Shown in pieces: positions 1-6,329 of a stretch of 6,596 nt of DNA. Below the pieces are notes generated by a model. The model saw nothing but the letters and a program-made list of their open reading frames with translations. It was not told the origin of the DNA and ran no database searches. How positions within the stretch are numbered: the first letter of the stretch is position 1; each line of letters begins with the position of its first letter. The position numbers were made by a program, and so were the translations under genes. Origin of the DNA: Planctomycetota bacterium (GTDB lineage Bacteria > Planctomycetota > Phycisphaerae > Tepidisphaerales > Tepidisphaeraceae); assembly GCA_029777755.1 (NCBI GenBank), contig JAKORQ010000301.1:1-6596 (forward strand). The letters run 5' to 3'.

Positions 1-109
1 GAAGGCCAGGACCATGGTCGACATGCTGGAGATGCTCACTGCCCCCAACGCGGCCAGCGCCAGGCTCGACCGCCTGGAGAAGAGCTCCACGGTGGCGTCG
101 GCCGAGTAA
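1..109 (+). CDS. C-terminal end of an unrecognised protein (partial)
   Basis: An open frame enters from the left edge (first whole codon at base 2) and ends at a TAA at 107-109, giving 35 visible residues. The visible part begins KARTMVDMLEML, then has an Ala/Asn/Pro linker, then the charged stretch ARLDRLEKSS and a small-residue tail. This looks like the helical, soluble end of a longer protein. There is no membrane segment or catalytic motif. I do not recognise the family. The internal ATGs at 14 and 23 have no ribosome site and would leave only about 30 residues, so a gene starting upstream of the window is the better reading. The next gene begins 71 bases downstream on the same strand, so the two could be co-transcribed. 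Confidence 0.5.
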   Translation, partial: KARTMVDMLEMLTAPNAASARLDRLEKSSTVASAE

Positions 110-179
110 AGATCGCGACCGGCCGAGGCAGGTTGCTCAACTGCGGCATTGACGCTGCGGGGATGGAGAGTTAGCTTCC

Positions 180-1487
180 ATGATCCTGATCCACGAGCCG
201 GCAGGTGCGTGTCCGTCATTTGAGCGCCCAGGCGGCTGGAATCGATCTGCTAGCATGGGAAATACCGCCTGCAAGCCTGTGGTCGTCGCACCGACGTTCA
301 ACAACGCCGCCACCTTGGGGCAGGTTCTCGATCGCGTGCTTGCCCAGGGTCTGCCGGTGTTTGTCGTGAACGACGGCTCGACCGACTCCACAGCACAGAT
401 TCTCGCCCGCTACGCCCAGGATGACTGCGTTACCGTGCTTACGCACGAGCAGAACAGGGGCAAAGGTGCGGCCATGCAGACTGCGTTTGCCGCCGCCTAT
501 GCCGCAGGCTACACCCACGCCATCACCATCGACACCGACGGCCAGCTCGACCCGGAACAGATTCCGCAGTTCGTGCAGGCGATCAGTGAGAATCCGCAGG
601 CGCTGGTGCTGGGCGTGCGCAACGACCGCGCCAGCGACTATCCCCCACGCAGCCGGATTGGACGGAGGATTTCCAATCACCTGGTTCGCCTGGAGAGCGG
701 CATCCGGGTCAATGACAGCCAGTGCGGGTTGCGCGGCTATCCGCTGGACTTTGTGCAGGCGGTGAAGTGCCGAGCCGATCGCTTTGGTTACGAGACGGAG
801 ATCATCACCCGCGCCGGCTGGGCCGGCTGCCCGGTGAAGGAATTGCCGGTCAACTGCCGCTATCTGCCGCCGGGGCAGCGTGTCAGCCACTTTCGCCCTT
901 GGGTGGACAGCCTGCGTGCGGTATCGATGCATGGCCGGCTGATCGCCCGAACGCTGGTTCCCTGGCCACACGTGCGCTGGCCGGAGAAACGCCCCAGCGG
1001 CCTGCCGACGTGGAGAGCGCTGCTCAAGTGGATGAGCCTGAAGGACGCCTGGCATCAGCTTCGGCATGAGGAATCAGGGCACACCATGTTCGCCACCGGG
1101 TTGGCGCTGGGGGTGTTCATCGCCAACCTGCCGCTGTACGGCGTGCAGACGATGCTGTCGCTGTACGCATCCCGGCGGCTGCACCTGCATCCGGCCCCGG
1201 TGATCATCGGCTCGCAGGCATCCACCCCGCCGATCGGGCTGGGCATGATCGTGCTGGCGATCTATGTGGGGCACCTGCTGCTCAATGGCAGTTGGCCTGA
1301 CTGGCCGGCCGACGAATGGAACCTGGAGATGGCCGGGCAGCTTGCCCCCTCGCTTCTGAAGGCATGGGCGCTTGGCTCGGTGATCGTGGGAATAGTGATG
1401 GCGGCGGTGACGTTCCTGGTGGCAGTCCTTTTCTTCCGCGTGCTGCTGCCGCGCCAGCCGCTGCCAGAGTCGGCCGAGGCGGACTGA
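180..1487 (+). CDS. Family 2 glycosyltransferase fused to a DUF2062 membrane domain
   Basis: Predicted to transfer a sugar from a nucleotide-sugar to an acceptor at the inner membrane, perhaps a polyprenyl-phosphate lipid; donor and acceptor cannot be read from the sequence. The GT-A domain spans roughly residues 32-245. It shows the nucleotide-binding strand and loop VVNDGSTDST (62-71), NRGKG (92-96), the metal-binding DTDGQ (118-122) and QCGLRGY (181-187), as in DPM1/polyprenyl-phosphate glycosyltransferases. Residues about 275-425 match DUF2062: a helical lead-in, then GLALGVFIANLPLYGVQT (307-324) and hydrophobic segments near 303-325, 350-369 and 396-420. The ATG at 180 has GGAGAG nine bases upstream, so I prefer it. 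The ATG at 255 (residue 26) sits just before the catalytic fold and is a real alternative, because the first 25 residues are not family-like. All expected GT2 motifs are present, so the enzyme is probably active. Confidence 0.87.
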   Translation: MILIHEPAGACPSFERPGGWNRSASMGNTACKPVVVAPTFNNAATLGQVLDRVLAQGLPVFVVNDGSTDSTAQILARYAQDDCVTVLTHEQNRGKGAAMQTAFAAAYAAGYTHAITIDTDGQLDPEQIPQFVQAISENPQALVLGVRNDRASDYPPRSRIGRRISNHLVRLESGIRVNDSQCGLRGYPLDFVQAVKCRADRFGYETEIITRAGWAGCPVKELPVNCRYLPPGQRVSHFRPWVDSLRAVSMHGRLIARTLVPWPHVRWPEKRPSGLPTWRALLKWMSLKDAWHQLRHEESGHTMFATGLALGVFIANLPLYGVQTMLSLYASRRLHLHPAPVIIGSQASTPPIGLGMIVLAIYVGHLLLNGSWPDWPADEWNLEMAGQLAPSLLKAWALGSVIVGIVMAAVTFLVAVLFFRVLLPRQPLPESAEAD

Positions 1488-1589
1488 TCTGCCGACCTGT
1501 GGCGGTTTTCCCGTTCGCAACCAGGCCCCGCGGCAGTATTGATACTCGTGCAAGCGGGCCCGACTCCGTGTAGACTTCCCCGTTCGCGA
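1488..1589 (+). other. metX leader region with a possible stem-loop
   Basis: This 102-base gap between the glycosyltransferase stop and the metX ATG contains complementary arms CTGCCG (1489-1494) and CGGCAG (1531-1536). Inside them are CCTG (1496-1499) and CAGG (1522-1525), so the first half could fold into an interrupted hairpin. No run of T follows, so it is not a standard intrinsic terminator. The 9-mer CCCGTTCGC occurs twice, at 1510-1518 and 1579-1587. The hexamer TAGACT (1571-1576) loosely resembles a -10 box but has no matching -35. I cannot match the region to a SAM riboswitch class. A leader controlling metX is possible but unproven. Confidence 0.25.
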
Positions 1590-2804
1590 ATGATTGAGCA
1601 GCAGACACAAAAAAGAAAGCGCAGAATCGTCGATGATCCGCCTGACTCCCCGACGTCGGTGGGTTGGACGGAGGCGCGAACGCTGCGCATCATCGGCACT
1701 GATGAGACGCTGAAACTGGAAAAGGGTGGGGAGATCGGCCCGGTCGACGTTGAGTATGAAACCTATGGCGAGCTCTCGCCGGCGAAGGACAACGTAGTGC
1801 TGATCTGCCATGCGCTATCCGGCGACGCCCACGCGGCCGGCTGGGACAAGCACGCCGAGGCGGCCGGGCGGCAGTTCCGCATGAAGCATCCCGGCTGGTG
1901 GGATACCGTCATCGGCCCGGGCAAGGCGATCGACACGCGCAAGTTCTTCGTCATCTGCTCCAACTTCCTGGGCTCCTGCTACGGAACCACCGGACCAAGC
2001 AGCATCAACCCGCGCACCGGCAAGCCGTATGCCCTCTCCTTCCCCGTGGTGACGGTGAGCGACTGGGTAAAGGTGCAGGCCATCCTGCTGGACAAGCTCG
2101 GGATCGAGCGGGTGCACTGCGTGATCGGCGGCTCGCTGGGAGGCCAGCAGGCGCTGGAATGGGCACTGGCCTATCCGCAGCGCGTCGACCGGGCAATCGT
2201 GTTCGCCGCCGCCCATCGGCTCTCGACGCAGGGTGTAGCATTCAACGCCGTCGGCCGACAGGCGATCATGACGGACGCCAACTTCAACCAGGGGAACTAC
2301 TATGAGTCCGAGCATCCCAAGAACGGGTTGGCCGTGGCGCGGATGATGGCGCACATCACCTACCTGTCCGAGGCGGGGATGCACCAGAAGTTTGGCCGGC
2401 GCCTGCGACTGGAGAATGGCTCGCCCTCGGCACTGGGCGGCGAGTTCGAGGTGGAGAGCTACCTGGATTACCAGGGCCGCTCCTTCGTGCAGCGCTTCGA
2501 CGCCAACAGCTACCTGTACATCACCTGGGCGATGAACCACTACGATGCCGCCCATCGCTGGGGCGGCGGCGACCTGGTCGAGGCCTGCCGCCGGATCCAG
2601 TCGAAGGTGCTGGTCTGCTCGTTCTCCACCGACTGGCTGTATACGCCGCAGCAATGCCGCGAGCTGGCGTTTGCCATGTGTCGCGCCGGCAAGAGTGCGA
2701 ACTACGTGAATGTTCCCTCCAACTACGGGCACGACTCGTTCTTGGTGGAGACCGAGCCGGTGAGCCAGTTGCTGCGGAGTTTCCTGGCGGGAGGCAAGCG
2801 ATGA
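1590..2804 (+). CDS. metX: Homoserine O-acyltransferase (MetX)
   Basis: Acylates the hydroxyl of L-homoserine using acetyl-CoA (succinyl-CoA in some family members), the activating step of methionine synthesis in the cytoplasm. The 404-residue protein is an alpha/beta-hydrolase. Its nucleophile S182 lies in GGSLGGQ (180-186), D348 in STDWLY and H381 in YGHDSF, forming a complete Ser-Asp-His triad in the family spacing. LICHALSGDAH (71-81) and the NFLGSCYGTTGPSSINP stretch (125-141) are strong MetX signatures. I chose the ATG at 1590. An in-frame TTG at 1539 would add 17 residues that do not look like the family. Even from 1590 there are about 25 residues before the usual start of homology, including a basic QKRKRR run. 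There is no clear Shine-Dalgarno site before this ATG. The 3' end overlaps metW. Acetyl versus succinyl specificity is not decided here. Confidence 0.93.
   Translation: MIEQQTQKRKRRIVDDPPDSPTSVGWTEARTLRIIGTDETLKLEKGGEIGPVDVEYETYGELSPAKDNVVLICHALSGDAHAAGWDKHAEAAGRQFRMKHPGWWDTVIGPGKAIDTRKFFVICSNFLGSCYGTTGPSSINPRTGKPYALSFPVVTVSDWVKVQAILLDKLGIERVHCVIGGSLGGQQALEWALAYPQRVDRAIVFAAAHRLSTQGVAFNAVGRQAIMTDANFNQGNYYESEHPKNGLAVARMMAHITYLSEAGMHQKFGRRLRLENGSPSALGGEFEVESYLDYQGRSFVQRFDANSYLYITWAMNHYDAAHRWGGGDLVEACRRIQSKVLVCSFSTDWLYTPQQCRELAFAMCRAGKSANYVNVPSNYGHDSFLVETEPVSQLLRSFLAGGKR
2786..2804 (+). promoter_or_regulatory. metX/metW translational-coupling junction
   Basis: The metX stop and metW start share the sequence ATGA: ATG is at 2801-2803 and TGA at 2802-2804. 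A strong ribosome binding sequence, GGGAGG (2789-2794), sits six bases before the ATG, inside the last codons of metX. Ribosomes finishing MetX can restart at once on MetW. This fits a pair of proteins needed together, and it fixes the metW start in preference to in-frame codons further upstream inside metX. Confidence 0.75.
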
Positions 2805-3526
2805 GCAAGGAAGTGATCGAGGCTCTCAAGCCCCTGCTGGCAAAGATCGACCCGGCCCTGGGGAAGCTCACGCGCAATGAGATCGGTAAGGCGCTGGGCT
2901 ATGTGCCGGCCGGGACGGAGGTCTCGGATGAAGCGCTGCGCGAGCGCTGGGAGGATGACGTGATACTGCGCATCATCCCCGAGGGCGCGCGGGTGCTGGA
3001 CCTGGGGTGCGGCGATGGGCAGTTGCTGGAAAAGCTGCATCGCGAGAAGAACGTCAGCGGCCAGGGCGTGGAGCTGAACCAGGCTGACGTGTTCGCGGCC
3101 ATCGCCCGCGGCGTTCCAGTCCTGCAGATCGACCTGGACGAGGGGCTCAAGGAACTGACCAACGACTGTTTTGATTACGTGGTGCTGGAGGAGACGCTTC
3201 AGACGCTCAATCGCCCCACGGCCATGCTGCAGGAGATGCTCCGCGTCGGGCGGCGCGGCATTGTCTCGTTCCCCAATTTCGGCTACTGGAAAGTGCGGCT
3301 GGACCTGCTGCTGAGCGGGCGAATGCCCGTGACCGAGAGCCTGCCGTACCGCTGGTATGACACCCCCAACATCCACCTGCTGTGCCTTCAGGATTTCCTG
3401 GACTGGGTGAAGCAGCAGAAGGTGAAGATCGCCGAGGCCCACGTGCTGGCCGACGGCGAGGTCCGCCCGATGCGCGACGGCGACAACCTGTACGCCGAGC
3501 AGTGTTTGCTGGTAGTGGAGCGATAG
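2801..3526 (+). CDS. metW: Methionine biosynthesis protein MetW (methyltransferase fold)
   Basis: MetW is the partner of MetX and is reported to be needed for homoserine acylation in several proteobacteria. It keeps a class I SAM-methyltransferase fold. The 241-residue product has the glycine-rich motif VLDLGCGDG (65-73), the acidic strand end GVEL (89-92), DLDEGL (111-116), FDYVVL (124-129) and the family signatures SFPNFGYWKVRL (156-167) and LPYRWYDTPNIHL (181-193). The typical protein is about 200 residues and starts only some 15-20 residues before the glycine-rich motif. Here about 45 extra residues, predicted to be mostly helical and rich in Lys and Glu, come first. The start is supported by a strong ribosome site and the ATGA overlap with metX. 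The SAM-binding loop looks intact, so ligand binding is plausible; whether any methyl transfer occurs is unknown. Confidence 0.9.
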   Translation: MSKEVIEALKPLLAKIDPALGKLTRNEIGKALGYVPAGTEVSDEALRERWEDDVILRIIPEGARVLDLGCGDGQLLEKLHREKNVSGQGVELNQADVFAAIARGVPVLQIDLDEGLKELTNDCFDYVVLEETLQTLNRPTAMLQEMLRVGRRGIVSFPNFGYWKVRLDLLLSGRMPVTESLPYRWYDTPNIHLLCLQDFLDWVKQQKVKIAEAHVLADGEVRPMRDGDNLYAEQCLLVVER

Positions 3527-3537
3527 AAGGCAGCGCT

Positions 3538-3723
3538 ATGTCCTGCGATCTGCCAGATATCCTCAAGACCACCGCCGACACACTCAAGGCATACGGCGCC
3601 CGGGAGGTGTATGTGTTCGGCTCTGCGACGAGTGGGACGATGCGCGAGACTTGCGATGTGGATCGTGCACGGGGGCATGAGACGTGTTGCCTGAGCCGCG
3701 CAAGCAAGTTGAGTTTGAACTGA
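3538..3723 (+). pseudogene. Remnant of a minimal nucleotidyltransferase (MNT/Pol-beta superfamily)
   Basis: A 61-codon frame begins 11 bases after the metW stop, with AAGG seven bases before its ATG. It reads into a helix and strand typical of the fold (LKAYGAREVYVFGSA), followed by D40-V41-D42. Spacing is exactly GSX10DXD: G28-S29, ten residues, then D40 and D42. That is the nucleotide- and metal-binding signature of minimal nucleotidyltransferases, including MntA-type antitoxins. After D42 the residues stop resembling the family (RARGHETCC onward) and the frame ends 19 codons later. The usual third acidic residue and the C-terminal half are missing, and neither other forward frame restores them. 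No HEPN partner is visible. I infer a gene decayed by deletion. A short functional protein is less likely, although the ribosome site is still good. Confidence 0.65.
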
Positions 3724-3741
3724 CTGAGTGCACCGCCTTCG

Positions 3742-3768
3742 GGAGATGGGGCTGCTGTTGCCCCCTCC
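3742..3768 (+). other. GC-rich hairpin between the remnant and rsmG
   Basis: GGAG (3742-3745), a two-base AT bulge and GGGGC (3748-3752) can pair with GCCCC (3760-3764) and CTCC (3765-3768) around a seven-base TGCTGTT loop, giving nine base pairs. No T run follows, so it lacks half of an intrinsic terminator. It could still slow or end transcription from metW, or be a chance fold in GC-rich DNA. Confidence 0.35.
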
Positions 3769-3828
3769 TGCTCGCCAAAGGGGATATCTTCCGTAAGATG
3801 CCTGTATTTCAAGGGAACCTACGAAGTC

Positions 3829-4545
3829 TTGAGCAACCCATCCGCACATGACCTCTGGCGCGAGCTTGCCCGCAAGGCCGGGCGTGAACTCACCGATGCG
3901 CAGATCCAGCAGCTTGAGCGCTATCTCGACCTGCTGCTGGAAGCCAACACCCGAATGAACCTCACGCGCATCGTGGATCGCCAGCAGGCGGAGATTCAGC
4001 ACATCGGCGACGCGCTGACCCTCCTGCCCTTCCTGCCGAGCGGCGAGTTTTCCCTGGCCGACATCGGCTCGGGCGGCGGCGTGCCTGGCATACCGCTGGC
4101 CATCGTCTGCCCCGACGCCGAGATCGTCCTGATCGAGTCAACCAACAAGAAAGCGGTCTTCCTTCGCTCCTGCATCGATCAGCTTCGCCTGAAGCAGATC
4201 AACGTCTCGCCGGTGCGGGCGGAGGAGGCCGGACGCGGCCCGCTGCGCAACACGCTGGATGTGGTCACCGCACGGGCCGTGGGCGAGCTGGCGTTCCTTG
4301 TGGAATGGGGCATCCCCCTGTTGCACAAGGGCGGCAAGCTGCTTGCGATGAAGGGCGCTCGCGCCGCCCAGGAGATCGAGGATGCGCGAAAGGCCATCCG
4401 CATCCTCAATGGCAGCACGCCGCAGGTACATCCCGTGAATCTGCCGGGCACCGAGCATCACGTGATCGTGGAGATAACCAAGCTGGGCGGAAATGACCCG
4501 CGCTATCCCCGGCCCGCCACCATCGCCAAGGGAAGGCCGCTGTAA
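3829..4545 (+). CDS. rsmG: 16S rRNA (guanine527-N7)-methyltransferase RsmG (GidB)
   Basis: Methylates N7 of G527 in the 530 loop of 16S rRNA using SAM; loss in other bacteria gives low-level streptomycin resistance. The 238-residue product has the family's usual length. A helical N-terminus with LDLLLEANTRMNLTRI (33-48) leads into the SAM loop ADIGSGGGVPGIPLA (77-91). The acidic strand end LIESTNKKAVFL (101-112) and VTARAVGEL (146-154) follow. The C-terminus ends RYPRPATIAKGRPL, a variant of the usual YPRxxGxPxKxPL tail. The start is UUG at 3829, with AGGGAA about 11 bases upstream; the nearby ATG at 3798 is out of frame. The gene is usually found beside mnmG or parAB, but none is seen here. 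Its neighbours are the nucleotidyltransferase remnant upstream and convergent rtcB downstream. A -10-like TAAGAT (3794-3799) has no convincing -35. Confidence 0.93.
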   Translation: MSNPSAHDLWRELARKAGRELTDAQIQQLERYLDLLLEANTRMNLTRIVDRQQAEIQHIGDALTLLPFLPSGEFSLADIGSGGGVPGIPLAIVCPDAEIVLIESTNKKAVFLRSCIDQLRLKQINVSPVRAEEAGRGPLRNTLDVVTARAVGELAFLVEWGIPLLHKGGKLLAMKGARAAQEIEDARKAIRILNGSTPQVHPVNLPGTEHHVIVEITKLGGNDPRYPRPATIAKGRPL

Positions 4546-4789
4546 AGCAGTTCCACCCAAAGTAAAGCGCTCCGTCCCGGCCCGCGTGAGATAAGGTGAT
4601 CCTCGACGAACGTGCGACGCCAGAGCCAGGGCAAGGAGAAGACGCACCTCTGTTCCTGTTTTCACCACGAAGCGACGAAGTACCTTTGACCTCTCGATGC
4701 CGGTCAATGCGAATGCCACTCGGAAAGACCTTCTCCGACTCGACGTCCCGCGGCTGGAGACAAGCCGCTCCACTTGAGGTCGAGCAGCC
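4546..4789. other. Convergent intergenic gap with several inverted repeats
   Basis: This 244-base stretch lies between the 3' ends of rsmG (+) and rtcB (-). I see no convincing gene. A 65-codon frame starting with GTG at 4596 has an odd composition and no family likeness. The region holds TTGACC (4686-4691) with GGTCAA (4702-4707), GCGGCT (4750-4755) with AGCCGC (4763-4768), and an enclosing CTCGAC/GTCGAG pair. A short direct repeat of CGAAG lies near 4667-4680. The left half is otherwise plain. It may be a transcription-end zone for both genes or a dispersed intergenic repeat. Confidence 0.4.
4739..4784 (-). terminator. Possible 3' stem-loop of rtcB
   Basis: Five bases past the rtcB stop (minus strand), outer arms CTCGAC (4739-4744) and GTCGAG (4779-4784) enclose a perfect six-base-pair inner hairpin, GCGGCT (4750-4755) and AGCCGC (4763-4768), with a seven-base loop. 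The two stems are separated by an uneven internal loop. The position fits a transcript end, but no T run follows on the minus strand, so intrinsic termination is uncertain. It could equally protect the mRNA 3' end or belong to an intergenic repeat. Confidence 0.35.
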
Positions 4790-6277
4790 CTAGTCATCCG
4801 CCTTGTTGGCGTCCTTGATGACAAAGCGGGCGTCCAGCCGCGCCACCGGGCGCGCCAGGCCGGCCAGTTCCACGCTTTTCAGCACCTCGCGGAAATCCTT
4901 GTAGGCGGCCGGTGCTTCATCCCGCGGGTAGCAGCGGCAGTTGGTGAGGATGTCCCGGCGGGCAAACTCCGCGTCGATATCGCGCTGGCTGAGCGTCTTT
5001 ATCGCGGCGCGTCGGCCAAGCGCCCGCCCGGCCCCGTGATTGACGCTGAACAGGCTGCGCTTCGCCCCGCTGTCAGCAACCATCACGACGGAACCCTGCT
5101 TGGGATTGCCCGGCAGCAGGATCGGATGACCTGTCTCGGCGAACGGCGTATTCGCCAGCGCCGGGTGATTGGCCGGGAAAGCCCGCGTAGCGCCCTTGCG
5201 ATGCACCCACGCCTTCTTTCCATCCACCTCTTCCAGCCGGGCGATGTTGTGGCTGATGAAATAGACCAGTTCCGCCCTGATGCCGGGGAAAACTTCGCGG
5301 AAGGCCTCCCAGACCAGGGCGTTGATGAGCATGTGGTTGACGGTGGCGAAGTTGGCGCCCAGCGCCATGTCATCCAGGTAGTCGTTGGCCATCGCGGTTC
5401 CCAGCTCGGCGTACACCAGATCGCGATCCCCGCCGGGGTAGGGGATTCCTTCCTTCACGAAGTGCGTTTGCATTCGCTTGAACGCGCCACTGGCCAGTTG
5501 ATAGCCAAAGCCGCGCGAGCCGCAGTGGGAGAGGAAGGCGACGCAGCCATCCTTCAGGCCGAATACATCCGCAACCCGACGATTCTCCACGCCCGGCTCG
5601 ACGGTAACGGCCTCGGCCTCGCCGAAGTGGTTGCCACCGCCGTAGCTGCCAAGCTGGGCAATCTTGTCGTCGAGGTTCTGGATGGAATTGTCGCGCACAA
5701 GCTTTTCCAGGCGCAGCGCCAGCGCATCGCGCGTGTTGTCGTGGCCGAGGTGAAAGGCATCCTCACAGCGTTGCGCCCAGTGCGGTGGAATGCCCAGTTG
5801 TTTGCAGACGGCCGGCGAAGCACCCTCGATCGCCGCCAGCAGTGCGACATCCTCCCGGATGTGCCGACCTTTCTTGAGGGAACGGGAATCCTGCCCCGCG
5901 CCGGTGGGAACCCGCTGGCAGATCGCCTCGATCAGCGCCCGCCGGGTTTTCTTGTCGGCGATCTGCTGAGCTGGCAGGTCAAACTGCAGCAGGCTCATCG
6001 AGCACTTGATATCCACCCCCACCGGGCCGGGATAGATATGCGTTGGCGACGCCATCACGCAGCCGATGGGCGCACCGTATCCCTGATGGGCATCAGGGTT
6101 GAGCACCACATCGGTGACACCAGGCGCCAGCCGGGCATTGATCACCTGCTGAAGCGTCTTCTCATCAAAGCTGCCGCGAATGGCCGGCGTGCCGATGATG
6201 GTGATAGGCGAAACATCGCCGACCTGCAACTGGGCGATCGCCTCCCCAACCGGACTGATCTTCTGGAAAACAGCCAT
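4790..6277 (-). CDS. Divergent RtcB-family RNA ligase homolog
   Basis: RtcB proteins join 2',3'-cyclic-phosphate (or 3'-phosphate) RNA ends to 5'-OH ends using GTP and Mn2+, in tRNA splicing or RNA repair. This 495-residue protein is within the family range (E. coli 408, archaeal about 480). It keeps PDAHQGYGAPIG (61-72), metal ligands D89 and C92, N216-H217 with E220 in GGGNHFGE, H251 in SHCGSRG, H343 in SHNIAR, HRKGATRAFP (359-368), and H414 in NHGAGR, the histidine that takes GMP. Two motifs differ: the usual DxGCG is DIKCS, and the PGSMGT loop is PGNPKQGS (389-396). It is therefore an RtcB paralog whose ligase activity is likely but not assured, so I give no symbol. The ATG at 6277 has only a weak CAGG upstream. 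No RtcA, archease or release factor PrfH gene lies nearby in this window. Confidence 0.87.
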   Translation of the reverse strand: MAVFQKISPVGEAIAQLQVGDVSPITIIGTPAIRGSFDEKTLQQVINARLAPGVTDVVLNPDAHQGYGAPIGCVMASPTHIYPGPVGVDIKCSMSLLQFDLPAQQIADKKTRRALIEAICQRVPTGAGQDSRSLKKGRHIREDVALLAAIEGASPAVCKQLGIPPHWAQRCEDAFHLGHDNTRDALALRLEKLVRDNSIQNLDDKIAQLGSYGGGNHFGEAEAVTVEPGVENRRVADVFGLKDGCVAFLSHCGSRGFGYQLASGAFKRMQTHFVKEGIPYPGGDRDLVYAELGTAMANDYLDDMALGANFATVNHMLINALVWEAFREVFPGIRAELVYFISHNIARLEEVDGKKAWVHRKGATRAFPANHPALANTPFAETGHPILLPGNPKQGSVVMVADSGAKRSLFSVNHGAGRALGRRAAIKTLSQRDIDAEFARRDILTNCRCYPRDEAPAAYKDFREVLKSVELAGLARPVARLDARFVIKDANKADD

Positions 6278-6305
6278 CGCCTGATTCTATATGGAAGCGG
6301 TGGGG

Positions 6306-6321
6306 TCGAATCGGAATTCGA
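6306..6321. repeat. Short AT-rich dyad between the URO-D-like gene and rtcB
   Basis: TCGAAT (6306-6311) and ATTCGA (6316-6321) are perfect inverted arms around a four-base CGGA loop. The dyad lies in the 52-base gap, after the stop of the upstream minus-strand gene and about 29 bases before the rtcB ATG. It could be a small operator or a weak hairpin. The arms are short, so chance is possible. Confidence 0.3.
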
Positions 6322-6329
6322 AAATCCCT

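Noticed and set aside
149..177. TTGACG (149-154) with TAGCTT (172-177) as a promoter for the glycosyltransferase
   Set aside because: The -35 match is fair and the spacing is 17, but the -10 matches only three of six bases. It would also start transcription after the preferred ATG at 180.
216..1067. Long minus-strand open frame (283 codons) opposite the glycosyltransferase
   Set aside because: It is the mirror of a well-supported GT2 gene in GC-rich DNA. Its translation has a skewed Ala/Arg/His/Gln composition and no recognisable motif.
1539..1589. TTG at 1539 as the metX start
   Set aside because: It would add 17 residues unlike any MetX N-terminus, and there is no strong ribosome site before it. 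The ATG at 1590 is in frame and sufficient.
1815..2732. Minus-strand open frame of 305 codons opposite metX
   Set aside because: metX on the plus strand has a full catalytic triad and family motifs. The antisense reading has no family likeness and reflects high third-position GC.
2654..2800. An upstream start for metW inside metX
   Set aside because: The frame is open there only by chance. The ATG at 2801 has a strong GGGAGG site and the typical ATGA overlap.
2723..3442. Minus-strand open frame opposite metW
   Set aside because: It is a shadow of metW, with His/Gln/Leu-rich composition and no motif.
4596..4793. Possible 65-codon plus-strand gene starting with GTG after rsmG
   Set aside because: It has no ribosome site and no family likeness, spans inverted repeats, and its stop lies within the rtcB 3' end. 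Repeat or noncoding DNA is a better reading.
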